Shown here one piece after another: positions 28,675 to 36,389 of a stretch of DNA of 64,000 nt. Every line of letters begins with the position of its first letter. Positions within the stretch are counted from its first letter, which is position 1. The translations under genes and the position numbers were made by a program. The notes beneath the pieces were generated by a model, which worked only from the letters and a program-made list of their open reading frames with translations, did no database searches and was not told where the DNA came from. Source of the DNA: a virus; IMG/VR virus record IMGVR_UViG_3300042695_002264, positions 1 to 64,000 of that record. One strand, written 5' to 3'.

Positions 28675-28871
28675 TTTAAATATCCTTTCTTTTTTGCTAT
28701 AGCAATCAATCTATTAGCATTTCTCTCATACCAATAAAAGTTAAACTCTGAAGGTTTTTTAGCAAAGAATTTTTGATCAAGCCTAGAACTCAGACCAAGC
28801 CATCTTTGAGGGAAGGCAAAGCTTTTTTCTAGTCTTGTTTTAAAAGATTTGATTCTGTTAAATATTTTCAT
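28671..28871 (-). CDS. Basic hypothetical protein
   Basis: Sixty-six residues, strongly basic with aromatic residues (F-N-F-Y-W-Y-E-R-N) and a Lys-rich C-terminus. No hydrophobic helix. It overlaps both neighbours by 4 nt. Function unknown. Confidence 0.6.
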   Translation of the reverse strand: MKIFNRIKSFKTRLEKSFAFPQRWLGLSSRLDQKFFAKKPSEFNFYWYERNANRLIAIAKKKGYLK

Positions 28872-29062
28872 GATAAAAAGTATAGCACACTAAAGTAAAT
28901 TGCCCAAGTTAAAATCATTCCTAAGAATGATATAAAACTTAAAATTAAAAGAACAAAAGATTCATAAGTGCCTTTATTCGATTCCCGTAGCAAATAAGCC
29001 GAGACCACCAAGAACACTATGGATATTGGAATAACAATAGCAATTGAAGGTATTGTGATCAT
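28868..29062 (-). CDS. Small two-TM membrane protein
   Basis: Sixty-four residues with two strong hydrophobic helices (about 5-22 and 33-62) separated by a polar loop (R-E-S-N-K-G-T). Membrane-located; no family recognised. Confidence 0.6.
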   Translation of the reverse strand: MITIPSIAIVIPISIVFLVVSAYLLRESNKGTYESFVLLILSFISFLGMILTWAIYFSVLYFLS

Positions 29063-29072
29063 TGTATTAATG

Positions 29073-29210
29073 TTAACTCCCTTTTAACCATTTTACAAGT
29101 AAATAAATCCAAGAAATTAAAATAGCACCCCAAACAAAGAACATTTCAGGGTTTCTTTTATGAAATTCCCATTCAACTTTAAATAGATTTTTGTATTCTT
29201 TAAAGGTCAT
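29073..29210 (-). CDS. Small membrane protein
   Basis: Forty-five residues: a polar charged N-terminal half (Y-K-N-L-F-K-V-E-W-E-F-H-K-R-N) and one hydrophobic helix (about 22-40, F-F-V-W-G-A-I-L-I-S-W-I-Y). Overlaps the upstream coiled-coil gene by 11 nt. Confidence 0.55.
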   Translation of the reverse strand: MTFKEYKNLFKVEWEFHKRNPEMFFVWGAILISWIYLLVKWLKGS

Positions 29211-29547
29211 TTTCTTTTAATTTTTCAAAGTTTTCTAGGGCAGTCCTTTCTTTAGAGTATGACCCATCACTCTGAATCCTAAAGTCTGTATTGAGTTCTT
29301 TTAAAGCTTCTGCTAATTCTTCAGCACATTTGCGCCAGCTATCTAATTTTGTTCTAATTGTAAATACCTGCAAGTTAGTACAATTGTGACCTTCTGGACC
29401 ATGACTTTCTAATTGCTCTTTTAGCTGATCTCTTTCTTCTTGAAGTTTATATACTTTATTCACCAAAGCAATATTAGACTTTGACAAGCTATTTACATCT
29501 GCTTGAAGTTTGGAAAAGTCTTTTACAATGTCAATATTTGATTTCAT
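29200..29547 (-). CDS. Coiled-coil hypothetical protein
   Basis: A 115-aa product. Heptads from about residue 15 to 50 (V-N-S-L-S-K-S-N-I-A-L-V-N-K, then L-Q-E-E-R-D-Q-L-K-E-Q-L), then a second helical region. Three Cys occur (N-C-T-N, K-C-A-E); soluble. Confidence 0.6.
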   Translation of the reverse strand: MKSNIDIVKDFSKLQADVNSLSKSNIALVNKVYKLQEERDQLKEQLESHGPEGHNCTNLQVFTIRTKLDSWRKCAEELAEALKELNTDFRIQSDGSYSKERTALENFEKLKENDL

Positions 29548-29720
29548 TTTGTCTTAAATTGAAATTTAGCATCACCATTTGCATCTGCTACCCATTCAGC
29601 GACTCCAGCCTTTACAGCTTGCGATTGCCATTGTGATCCATTTAGTGCGCCTCCAGCCACAAATCCAAAAAGAAAAATAAGGCCAGCCATTACAATTATT
29701 ATTGGAAAATTTTCATTCAT
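29544..29720 (-). CDS. Membrane-anchored small protein
   Basis: Fifty-eight residues: M-N-E-N-F-P, one hydrophobic helix (I-I-I-V-M-A-G-L-I-F-L-F-G-F-V-A-G-G), then an outside domain of about 35 residues. ATG 29720 is preferred; longer in-frame starts would cross into the 29725 gene. Confidence 0.6.
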   Translation of the reverse strand: MNENFPIIIVMAGLIFLFGFVAGGALNGSQWQSQAVKAGVAEWVADANGDAKFQFKTK

Positions 29721-29724
29721 ATTA

Positions 29725-29913
29725 TTATACTTTTGCTGTTTTATCAGACCATCTACCCAATTTAAATTCGTAGCAGATGATATCCCAAATAACCATAGGA
29801 AGTCTCCAAAGTTTTCCATCTTTTAAATCTCTTCCTTCGGCTTCTGCACCACAATAATGAGGTTTAATAGTTAGATAATAGTTGCTGTTTTTTAGTTTGA
29901 ATTTAGTTTTCAT
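29725..29913 (-). CDS. Hypothetical protein
   Basis: Sixty-two residues, beta-rich at the start (K-F-K-L-K-N-S-N-Y-Y-L-T-I-K) with Trp-containing segments later. Soluble; no recognised motif. Confidence 0.6.
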   Translation of the reverse strand: MKTKFKLKNSNYYLTIKPHYCGAEAEGRDLKDGKLWRLPMVIWDIICYEFKLGRWSDKTAKV

Positions 29914-29922
29914 AAATATATA

Positions 29923-30132
29923 TTATTCTTTATACCATTTCTTTTCAATTAATTTTTTAAATTCTTCGTTGCGCGCTTTCATTTTCTGATATTCTTCAAA
30001 ATACCAGTCGCGCTGATCGGCAATATCATGCAGATCATTCATATTTAATTCAATTAATTTTTCAAGCATTTTATTCTGCCTACGACATTCGTTGAGCAAA
30101 TCAATATGTGTTTGTAAGAGTGTTTTATTCAT
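29923..30132 (-). CDS. Helical hypothetical protein
   Basis: Sixty-nine residues, entirely helical and charged (N-E-C-R-R-Q-N-K-M-L-E-K-L-I-E-L). It is the first gene of the leftward operon, with TTGACA-17-TATCCT upstream (-10 about 11 nt before the ATG). Confidence 0.6.
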   Translation of the reverse strand: MNKTLLQTHIDLLNECRRQNKMLEKLIELNMNDLHDIADQRDWYFEEYQKMKARNEEFKKLIEKKWYKE

Positions 30133-30206
30133 TAAACAAGAGTAGGATATATTAATTTAATTTTTTTGTCAAGGGAAAAAAGTGTATTCCATGTGTAAGT
30201 ATATGC

Positions 30207-30815
30207 ATGATCCTAGAACACGCAAAAACAGATGGTAGCAAAGAGTTATATATAAATAAAAAATTTAATAAATTAACAGTTTTAAAGTATACTTCTCCCC
30301 CAAAAGATACTAAAGATAAATTGGCTAAATATCATAAATGGGTATTATGCAAGTGCGATTGTGGCAATACCGTGGTTCATAGACTTTCTGGTTTAAAATC
30401 GGGCAAAACAAAATCTTGCGGTTGTTTAAAGTACTTAAAAGGAGAAAAATCTCCGTTCTTTACTGGATGCGGTGAAATATCTGGAAAATTTTTCTCACAT
30501 ATTAAAAGAACTGCTAATGGCGGAACAAACAAAAGAAAAAGAATTTGTAAAGATTTTGACATAAATGTAGAATTTTTATGGGATTTGTTTTTAAAACAAA
30601 ATAAAAAATGTGCGATTACAAATGTTCCAATATGTTTTAGCAGTATTTTTGGAAAATTTTCTGATGGAACTGCATCTTTAGATAGAATTGATTCTAATAA
30701 AGGCTATACTGAAGATAATGTTCAATGGGTTCATAAGACAATTAATATGATGAAAAATAAATTGTCAATGAAAGAATTTATCCAATGGTGTGAATTGGTC
30801 TCAAAAAATAATTAA
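30207..30815 (+). CDS. Zinc-ribbon/HNH-type mobile endonuclease
   Basis: The 202-aa product resembles the phage HNH or NUMOD-type family: a basic N-terminal K-F-N-K-L-T-V-L, a zinc-ribbon-like C-K-C-D-C-G-N-T-V with K-S-C-G-C-L downstream, and a C-terminal nuclease part with N-K-K-C-A-I-T, S-L-D-R-I-D-S-N-K-G-Y and N-V-Q-W-V-H-K-T-I-N. It is the only + strand gene between 21.9 and 55.6 kb and overlaps the phosphoesterase gene by 4 nt tail to tail, as expected for a self-moving gene. Confidence 0.75.
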   Translation: MILEHAKTDGSKELYINKKFNKLTVLKYTSPPKDTKDKLAKYHKWVLCKCDCGNTVVHRLSGLKSGKTKSCGCLKYLKGEKSPFFTGCGEISGKFFSHIKRTANGGTNKRKRICKDFDINVEFLWDLFLKQNKKCAITNVPICFSSIFGKFSDGTASLDRIDSNKGYTEDNVQWVHKTINMMKNKLSMKEFIQWCELVSKNN

Positions 30816-31486
30816 AAAGGATTCTTTGTTTCACTGTTATGATGGTCAAAAGCAATTGGATCAAGTTTATCAAATTTTGATTTGATTTCTCCGAAAGAAA
30901 TTGGGAAAGGGCAACATTCTACCCCAACATCCATAATTTTGGCTTTGTATAGAACATTACCAAGTTCAGTCCCGTAAAGATTACCATGAGAGTGACTATG
31001 GATCATGTAGCTGCCTTTACCTTGACCGTTCCACGCCGCGAGCGCATAATGACTAGCGACAATCGGCTGTCCATTAACATAAGCCTCTAGATAATTTGGT
31101 ACAAAAATAACTTCTTTTTTATACCCATTCAGATAAAGGGTATTATCTTTAACGCTTTCAAATGTTTGTTTCCAACCGCTCTGATGGTTCCCACTCATAA
31201 CAAACACGCGCCAAAAATTAAGACGATTCATTAGCTTAACGAATTCTTCTTCGCCGCCATAACCGAACATAATATCACCAAGAAGAAAGCCAACAGTTTT
31301 TTCTGTTGCTTTACTATTCCAGTTACGAACAATACCTTCGTCGTGTTCGGCGGAAGATTCGTAGCCGCGCCGCTTCCAGATGGGAACTTCCCACTTTGGA
31401 TTGTGCCTATAATGCAGACAGCCCCAAAAAAGAATCTCATGATTCTTGGCTTCAACACGAACTGGCTGATAGAATAGACCTTTCAT
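30812..31486 (-). CDS. Calcineurin-like metallophosphoesterase, copy 1
   Basis: The 224-aa product contains L-F-W-G-C-L-H-Y-R-H near residue 19 in place of the usual D-x-H, then L-L-G-D-I-M-F-G, V-M-S-G-N-H-Q (GNH), A-S-H-Y, and I-H-S-H-S-H-G-N (H-x-H). These fit the family with the first motif altered. It would act on phosphoesters such as nucleotide or nucleic-acid ends. Two more members are at 41623 and 47607. Confidence 0.75.
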   Translation of the reverse strand: MKGLFYQPVRVEAKNHEILFWGCLHYRHNPKWEVPIWKRRGYESSAEHDEGIVRNWNSKATEKTVGFLLGDIMFGYGGEEEFVKLMNRLNFWRVFVMSGNHQSGWKQTFESVKDNTLYLNGYKKEVIFVPNYLEAYVNGQPIVASHYALAAWNGQGKGSYMIHSHSHGNLYGTELGNVLYKAKIMDVGVECCPFPISFGEIKSKFDKLDPIAFDHHNSETKNPF

Positions 31487-31487
31487 T

Positions 31488-31682
31488 TTAAATATACATT
31501 CTTAATTTTCTGTATTGATCTTTTAATGGGTGTTCTCGATGTAATTTTCTTTTAGTAGAACGATGCCAACAAAAGCAAATTTTGCATTTATATGGCGAAA
31601 TATTCTTTTGCCGCGCTTCTCTAGCGGTAAAATATCTACGCTTACTTGCGCAAACCAGTATATCTCTTTGTGTGAAGCTCAT
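31488..31682 (-). CDS. Basic Cys/His protein
   Basis: Sixty-four residues, very basic (K-R-R-Y-F, K-R-K-L-H-R-E-H), with Y-K-C-K-I-C-F-C-W-H-R as a possible zinc site. Nucleic-acid binding is plausible. It overlaps the next upstream gene by 41 nt. Confidence 0.55.
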   Translation of the reverse strand: MSFTQRDILVCASKRRYFTAREARQKNISPYKCKICFCWHRSTKRKLHREHPLKDQYRKLRMYI

Positions 31683-32322
31683 ATGTTTTTGCTGCTTCTT
31701 TATAAATTTGACTATACTCTTTTCTTACGTCAATGTCAACACCTTTCCCAAACTGTGCCTCTTGGTACCCATATTGCAAATATGCTTGGATTTCATCATC
31801 AACGACTTTTTGGGCATAACCCATCTTCAAAACATTATCTTTAAAAGTGTTATAATATTTTTTCGGTAATCCATGAGTATATGTGTCCATTTGTTTTTTA
31901 TAGTTTTTATTGGTATGATAGAGTGCATGGCATACCTCATGTTTAAATGTATCACCACTGGTATCTTTTGCACCAATAACATAAGCATCTTTACTTTCGT
32001 GCTTTAGCTTTGCCAAGATTTGGTCCATTACCTTATCGTAAGGACTTTCTGGTTTTGTTAGTTTATTGTAACAATCACGAATAGTTTTAAGTGGGATATT
32101 GAATCCAGACCAATCAGCGCCATAACTAAAGCCCCAATCGTTCTGTTCGTGATACCACTTCATGTAGTTCCAAATTGAAAAGTTTTTGCCACGAAATTTT
32201 TGGCTTGGACTCTCATAATATTCTTGCGCTCGGCAGAAAAGCATGGCACGATCATACTTATCTTTGACGATAACCGCAAAGATATTAGGAAGAACTTCTT
32301 TAATTTTATAGTTAATTTTCAT
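31642..32322 (-). CDS. Putative HExxH metallopeptidase
   Basis: The 226-aa product has T-F-K-H-E-V-C-H-A-L-Y-H (HExxH followed by a further His, about residues 128-139) and a downstream acidic region (V-V-D-D-E-I-Q-A-Y). This fits zincin-like peptidases of phages. ATG 32322 is preferred to the TTG that would extend it. Substrate unknown. Confidence 0.65.
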   Translation of the reverse strand: MKINYKIKEVLPNIFAVIVKDKYDRAMLFCRAQEYYESPSQKFRGKNFSIWNYMKWYHEQNDWGFSYGADWSGFNIPLKTIRDCYNKLTKPESPYDKVMDQILAKLKHESKDAYVIGAKDTSGDTFKHEVCHALYHTNKNYKKQMDTYTHGLPKKYYNTFKDNVLKMGYAQKVVDDEIQAYLQYGYQEAQFGKGVDIDVRKEYSQIYKEAAKTYELHTKRYTGLRK

Positions 32323-32677
32323 TGATATTTCCAACTACCTCAATACTTTCTTCCATTATTTTATCAAGTATTTGGTGACCATCTTTACCAAAGTAGAACC
32401 CAGCAAGACGCTCATCGTAATAAACTTCACAATTTTTATATTCGATTATGTCCCTATCACTAAGATCTACAGTATAATCACAAGAAAAATTAATAAGGTC
32501 GCCTTCGTAAACCTCTACGCCATTCTTGTCAATGAGTCCTGTGAATTGTTGAGGAACGAGAGTATCATAATCACTTCCATCAAAAAGCTCATCTACAAGA
32601 CCATCATAGCGATAATCATGAACAAAAGCTTTTCCAGCAGGACACCAGAAACGAAATTTAATCGTTCTCTTTTTCAT
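32312..32677 (-). CDS. YopX-like protein, copy 2
   Basis: The 121-aa product has K-F-R-F-W, P-Q-Q-F-T-G-L-I-D-K-N-G-V-E-V-Y-E-G-D-L and I-E-V-V-G-N-I-N-E-N, the YopX pattern. ATG 32677 is chosen; ATG 32689 is an alternative within the same repeat. Its start lies in a 12-bp tandem repeat shared with the end of the upstream gene. Confidence 0.8.
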   Translation of the reverse strand: MKKRTIKFRFWCPAGKAFVHDYRYDGLVDELFDGSDYDTLVPQQFTGLIDKNGVEVYEGDLINFSCDYTVDLSDRDIIEYKNCEVYYDERLAGFYFGKDGHQILDKIMEESIEVVGNINEN

Positions 32678-32987
32678 TCTCTTTTTCATTCTCTTTATAT
32701 CCAGCACCACAAATTTGTCCAGCAGAAATAGTTCCACCGTACTTTTCCATAATTTGGCGCATTTCATTTTGAATATCGAACATACACCAATTTTCAGTTA
32801 GGGTCAGGTCATATTCATATTTTGCCCATCCATCATCAAGAGTCATCTTGAAAACATGTGGCTCGCCAGATTTCAAATGCTTTTCTTTTTCAAATTCTTT
32901 CATAACGTAATCGCTTATTTCTTTTTTTCTTTTACGTAATTCTTTTATTTCCTCTTCGGTTAAATCGTATGGTAATTTTTTACTCAT
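32658..32987 (-). CDS. Acidic hypothetical protein
   Basis: A 109-aa, highly charged product (R-K-R-K-K-E near the start) with a Cys in I-C-G-A-G. The C-terminus N-E-K-E-N-E-K-E-N-D is encoded by a 12-bp tandem repeat (32662-32700) that also contains the start of the YopX-like gene. Confidence 0.6.
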   Translation of the reverse strand: MSKKLPYDLTEEEIKELRKRKKEISDYVMKEFEKEKHLKSGEPHVFKMTLDDGWAKYEYDLTLTENWCMFDIQNEMRQIMEKYGGTISAGQICGAGYKENEKENEKEND

Positions 32988-33261
32988 TATGATACCACCA
33001 AGAGCGAACTTCTGATTTTACAAAATCATTGTACTCAAGGCCAGCTTCAGCCAAAAATTCGTCAAATGAAATGGTATTATCGTCGCAATTAAAGATATAG
33101 TCAAGTAACCAATCTGCACCAGCCTCATCAAGACGAAGGTCTTTTACAAGCTTATTAAATTTATTATCAACAATATTATTAATCTCACGGATAAACTCGC
33201 GCTCCTTGTAAATAACATCTTCGGGATGGCGACCATCTTTGGTATAATGACTTTTGTTCAT
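32980..33261 (-). CDS. Acidic hypothetical protein
   Basis: Ninety-three residues, acidic, with a likely helical middle (R-L-D-E-A-G-A-D-W-L-L-D) and a C-terminal basic/aromatic end (R-S-W-W-Y-H-N-E). It heads a unit with an exact 6-nt promoter. Confidence 0.6.
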   Translation of the reverse strand: MNKSHYTKDGRHPEDVIYKEREFIREINNIVDNKFNKLVKDLRLDEAGADWLLDYIFNCDDNTISFDEFLAEAGLEYNDFVKSEVRSWWYHNE

Positions 33262-33267
33262 GTAGGA

Positions 33268-33296
33268 ATATTAATAGGTTTTTATTTATCTGTCAA
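33268..33296 (-). promoter_or_regulatory. Promoter of the 33261 gene
   Basis: On the - strand: TTGACA (33296-33291), 17-bp spacer, TAATAT (33273-33268), exactly 6 nt to the ATG. Confidence 0.8.
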
Positions 33297-33683
33297 GCCC
33301 ATTTCAAATTCATTTTGCTTGTTGAGACAGGAAACTAAGTATTCTGCATTTTCAAAAGTATTTCCAATGACTTCCATCTCTCCAAGCTTATCAAAGACAG
33401 TATGAAACCAAATAAATTTTAGCGTTGAAATATTCTCAAGTTTCCATAACATATAGCTACCATAACGAAAACGAACAAGATAATTTTCCCCATTATAATG
33501 GAGAATATCTCCAACATAAACGTCTTTTAAATTTTTATCAGTTACGCCAGTATGCTCTTGCGGGGCCGTAGCATTGATTCCTTTAAGCGGATACCCCTCA
33601 TACATATCCCATGTATAAAGCGTTTTATCGTCACGATTAAAAGCACGAAAACGAATTAAATATCTTGTTTTATTCTGTTGCAT
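33282..33683 (-). CDS. YopX-like protein, copy 3
   Basis: The 133-aa product shows the YopX pattern with changes: Q-E-H-T-G-V-T-D-K-N-L-K-D-V-Y-V-G-D-I and M-E-V-I-G-N-T-F-E-N. It is the most divergent of the three copies. The last 15 nt of its coding region overlap the promoter of the 33261 gene. Confidence 0.8.
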   Translation of the reverse strand: MQQNKTRYLIRFRAFNRDDKTLYTWDMYEGYPLKGINATAPQEHTGVTDKNLKDVYVGDILHYNGENYLVRFRYGSYMLWKLENISTLKFIWFHTVFDKLGEMEVIGNTFENAEYLVSCLNKQNEFEMGLTDK

Positions 33684-33892
33684 TACTGCCTACCAGTTGA
33701 GGAAAAAAGAATTCCAAAAAGCATATACAGAAAAGCAGCATCAATCCAACCAATTTGTGGAAGTCCAAAAATTTGCGGAATGACAGCATTCCATAGCATA
33801 AAAACTGGAACAGCAACGATAAACGAAAAAATAATAATGATTGATACGCTAGTCAAAAAAGCCAGTGCCATTTGTTTTATATACTCAAGCAT
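33683..33892 (-). CDS. Two-TM membrane protein
   Basis: Sixty-nine residues with two hydrophobic helices (about 7-32 and 44-64). ATG 33892 is preferred to a longer version that would overlap the upstream gene by 46 nt. The stop abuts the YopX-like start (shared base at 33683). Confidence 0.6.
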   Translation of the reverse strand: MLEYIKQMALAFLTSVSIIIIFSFIVAVPVFMLWNAVIPQIFGLPQIGWIDAAFLYMLFGILFSSTGRQ

Positions 33893-34103
33893 ATGTCTCC
33901 TCTCCGCTAAAATAGTCTCTGGCCGCTTCAAGATAGCCTTCGCTGTCTAGGTATTGGCGCAGGGCTTGGAAATCATCGCCACTGAGCGCCCCTTTAACTC
34001 TGACTTCGATATCGTAACCATCGCTACCAACAGGACGAATACCCACATCAAAATGGCGACCTTTGAAAGTTAGTTTAGTATAGTATGTATTATTTTTTTT
34101 CAT
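33885..34103 (-). CDS. Hypothetical protein
   Basis: Seventy-two residues; beta-rich N-terminal half (Y-Y-T-K-L-T-F-K-G-R-H-F-D-V-G-I-R-P-V-G) and an acidic helical C-terminal half. No family recognised. Confidence 0.65.
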   Translation of the reverse strand: MKKNNTYYTKLTFKGRHFDVGIRPVGSDGYDIEVRVKGALSGDDFQALRQYLDSEGYLEAARDYFSGEETYA

Positions 34104-34104
34104 T

Positions 34105-34359
34105 TTAAATCCATTTATTCAGTCCAATAATTGTGCTGTGCAACCAATCGTTGCAAACTTTTTGAGCTTCTTTTAGGCTTGTCAAGTATGTTCCGTATGG
34201 AAGGATTGGTTGGTCGTCTCCAGTTCCATAATAAATGAATGCTTGGTATTTCGCTTTATCTACTTCTTCAATAGAAAACTGCCAACCAACCGATTTTATT
34301 TCGGCCATCCAAAAAGCAAAATCATCGTATTTTTTCTTTTTCCAAGTTAGTTTTTTCAT
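34105..34359 (-). CDS. Hypothetical protein
   Basis: Eighty-four residues: basic start (K-K-L-T-W-K-K-K-K-Y), Trp-rich, and an S-L-K-E-A-Q-K-V-C helix near the end. Soluble. It overlaps the upstream gene by 4 nt. Confidence 0.6.
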   Translation of the reverse strand: MKKLTWKKKKYDDFAFWMAEIKSVGWQFSIEEVDKAKYQAFIYYGTGDDQPILPYGTYLTSLKEAQKVCNDWLHSTIIGLNKWI

Positions 34360-34700
34360 AGTTGGTCGCTATAATGTCTGGCATTGAATCCACCAGTTTT
34401 TCTATATTCCTCATCTTCCTCTCCAATTTCAAACCAGTAATCGCAAAATTTATGAGCAGAATTAGAATATTCTTCCAATTCGGCTTCACTACCTAATACC
34501 GACAATGCTTCAATAGTTTCATCAGAGAGCCCATCAATATCATCAAGATCGAAAACTTTAATGTAGTTGAGAAAATCTTCTTCCGAGTTTCCTTCATATG
34601 GATAATTTTCGTGATTTCGAAAATCTTCTGGATCAAGATGTGTAACTGGACCAGCTAGGTAAGCTGTATATTTTTCACAACGTCTGACTTGGTATTTCAT
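34356..34700 (-). CDS. Very acidic hypothetical protein
   Basis: A 114-aa product, strongly acidic (D-P-E-D-F, G-N-S-E-E-D, F-D-L-D-D-I-D-G, E-I-G-E-E-D-E-E). ATG 34700 is used because longer frames would run into tRNA-Leu. It starts 17 nt downstream of that tRNA. Confidence 0.6.
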   Translation of the reverse strand: MKYQVRRCEKYTAYLAGPVTHLDPEDFRNHENYPYEGNSEEDFLNYIKVFDLDDIDGLSDETIEALSVLGSEAELEEYSNSAHKFCDYWFEIGEEDEEYRKTGGFNARHYSDQL

Positions 34701-34716
34701 ATAAATGTTTTTAAAT

Positions 34717-34802
34717 TGGTAGCGAAGGTGGGACTCGAACCCACACGGTCTTTCGACCAACGGATTTTAAGTCCGTTGTGGCTGCCATTACACCACTTCG
34801 CC
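34717..34802 (-). tRNA. tRNA-Leu (TAA)
   Basis: Class II, 86 nt with CCA. Acceptor GGCGAAG/CTTCGCT, discriminator A, encoded CCA, anticodon loop CTTAAAA in the stem ACGGA/TCCGT, long variable arm, T-arm GTGGG-TTCGAGT-CCCAC. Confidence 0.92.
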
Positions 34803-34814
34803 ATATTGGGAAAG

Positions 34815-34842
34815 AGAAAAAATAGGGGGTCTTACGACCCCC
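34815..34842 (-). terminator. Terminator of the 34851 gene
   Basis: GGGGGTC (34825-34831) pairs with GACCCCC (34836-34842). On the - strand it is followed by TATTTTTTCT. Confidence 0.85.
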
Positions 34843-34850
34843 ATTGTGAA

Positions 34851-35336
34851 TTAGGAAATACGGTAAACCTTGCTAGGCTTGCCTTTTCCAAGACCCTTGC
34901 GGGTTCCAACCTCACGAATACGCGAGTTGATATACTTCTTGATGTAGTTAGTCACATCATACTTCTCACAACCATTGAGCGTAGCGACATCAGTAACAGT
35001 CCACTCGCCTTCAGGCAGTTTGAGATCTAGGGACTTCTTAGGGCGCCCCCTTTGCCCTTTTACCTTTACGGTTTCTTCTTGTGTGTTCATAATTTCTACC
35101 ATTTGACCATCTTGGATTTTAAAATTGCTACGACCAGTATAAACTACATTTGTAGTTGGCGCAAGAGAATAGCGGAAAGGTGACCACGAATCATTAGGTG
35201 TTTCACGCTTTTCGCCACGAACAAGCACCGAGCATTGACTATTACGAAGAACAACGAGATTCTTCATAGTATCTTTGATTGATGGGATCTCAAAACGATC
35301 TCCCTCGTTTAGGTTTTGCAGTTGTACTGTTTTCAT
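34851..35336 (-). CDS. DNA-binding protein with AT-hook-like motif
   Basis: The 161-aa product has K-G-Q-R-G-R-P-K-K at about 92-100, an AT-hook-like R-G-R-P core, and a basic C-terminal helical region (I-N-S-R-I-R-E-V-G-T-R-K-G-L-G-K). The N-terminal part is beta-like. It is a monocistronic gene with its own promoter and strong terminator, fitting a structural DNA-binding or regulatory protein. Regulator of what is unknown. Confidence 0.65.
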   Translation of the reverse strand: MKTVQLQNLNEGDRFEIPSIKDTMKNLVVLRNSQCSVLVRGEKRETPNDSWSPFRYSLAPTTNVVYTGRSNFKIQDGQMVEIMNTQEETVKVKGQRGRPKKSLDLKLPEGEWTVTDVATLNGCEKYDVTNYIKKYINSRIREVGTRKGLGKGKPSKVYRIS

Positions 35337-35345
35337 TATGTTTAT

Positions 35346-35374
35346 ATATTAAAGACTTTTTTCACTAAATGCAA
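35346..35374 (-). promoter_or_regulatory. Promoter of the 35336 gene
   Basis: On the - strand: TTGCAT (35374-35369), 17-bp spacer, TAATAT (35351-35346), 9 nt to the ATG. Confidence 0.6.
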
Positions 35375-35377
35375 GCA

Positions 35378-36346
35378 TTATTTTTCTAAATCTTGCATTT
35401 TCTTCAAGTATTCATTACCTTTTGTAGTAAGGCGACGACCCTTGGCCGCAATCTCGATAAGTCCAAGTCTCAAAAGGTATGTTTCATACTCATTCTGAAT
35501 GGCAGACTTTTCAAGACCAGTAGCGGCTGAGAGTGCGGTCAGTGAGCGACCCTCGTAACCATCAAGCGCCCTCATGATTTGGAGTTCACCCTCTCCAACG
35601 CCGAGCGGGTTGATGCCAAGCAATTCACTCATCTTGCCCCAAGCATCCATATCAAAATCGCTGATTTTAGCGGCAGCACAATACTGCATGATATTTTCTT
35701 GAGCCATGCGAACACTGGCGCGAGGATTACCACGACAAGTTTTAGCAGCTTCGCTGAGAGCTTCGTCTTGAATATCAATATCACTAAGATTAATCTTAAT
35801 AATATCTGCAAGATCATCTTGACTATAAGGCTCAAGCTGAATTGAGCGCAAACGATCTTTTAGCGGATTATTCATCGCTTGAGGATCGGTAGTTGCAAAG
35901 ATAAAAGAAATCTTCTTGAAAGGAAATTCCAGAACGTAATCTTTATAATTGATATAGCCAATCATGTTCTTGTCAGGATTCAATGCGGTAAGCAAGGCTT
36001 CCTGAGCAATGGGATCGAGAGCGTGAGCCTCATCAAAGAAAAGGGTGCAATGGTCCTGCACATAAGGAATAAAAACATTTTCAATGAGATTATCCAGCTT
36101 GCGAACAGTGGCGCAGTTGACCTTGATCATGGGCTTGATTTTTCCACCAAGCTCTTTGACGCGCAAGTTTTTGGCAACCAGAGTTGCAAGCGCAGTTTTG
36201 CCAGAACCCTTACCGCCAATCACAAGCATATGGGGCAGGATTTGAGTTGATTGAAACGAGTTGATGTAAAAAGCCAACTGGCGCTTCACTTTATTCTGTC
36301 CCACGATGTCGGGGAAGAAACTATCTACGTATTCTTGGTTGATCAT
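35378..36346 (-). CDS. ruvB: RuvB-like Holliday junction helicase
   Basis: The 322-aa product has the RuvB order: F-x-x-I-V-G-Q near residue 11, Walker A G-G-K-G-S-G-K-T (44-51), Walker B F-F-D-E-A-H (103-108), sensor I A-T-T-D-P (151-155), arginine-finger region P-L-K-D-R-L-R (161-167), C-R-G-N-P-R-A, and a C-terminal winged-helix-like region. It would drive branch migration in recombination and replication repair. No RuvA or RuvC is evident in the window, so it may work alone, with host RuvA, or with other phage factors. Confidence 0.88.
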   Translation of the reverse strand: MINQEYVDSFFPDIVGQNKVKRQLAFYINSFQSTQILPHMLVIGGKGSGKTALATLVAKNLRVKELGGKIKPMIKVNCATVRKLDNLIENVFIPYVQDHCTLFFDEAHALDPIAQEALLTALNPDKNMIGYINYKDYVLEFPFKKISFIFATTDPQAMNNPLKDRLRSIQLEPYSQDDLADIIKINLSDIDIQDEALSEAAKTCRGNPRASVRMAQENIMQYCAAAKISDFDMDAWGKMSELLGINPLGVGEGELQIMRALDGYEGRSLTALSAATGLEKSAIQNEYETYLLRLGLIEIAAKGRRLTTKGNEYLKKMQDLEK

Positions 36347-36352
36347 GTCCCT

Positions 36353-36381
36353 AGTATGGGATTTTTTTTGCTAAATGTCAA
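36353..36381 (-). promoter_or_regulatory. Promoter of the ruvB-like gene
   Basis: On the - strand: TTGACA (36381-36376), 17-bp spacer, CATACT (36358-36353), exactly 6 nt to the ATG. Confidence 0.75.
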
Positions 36382-36389
36382 AGCAAATT

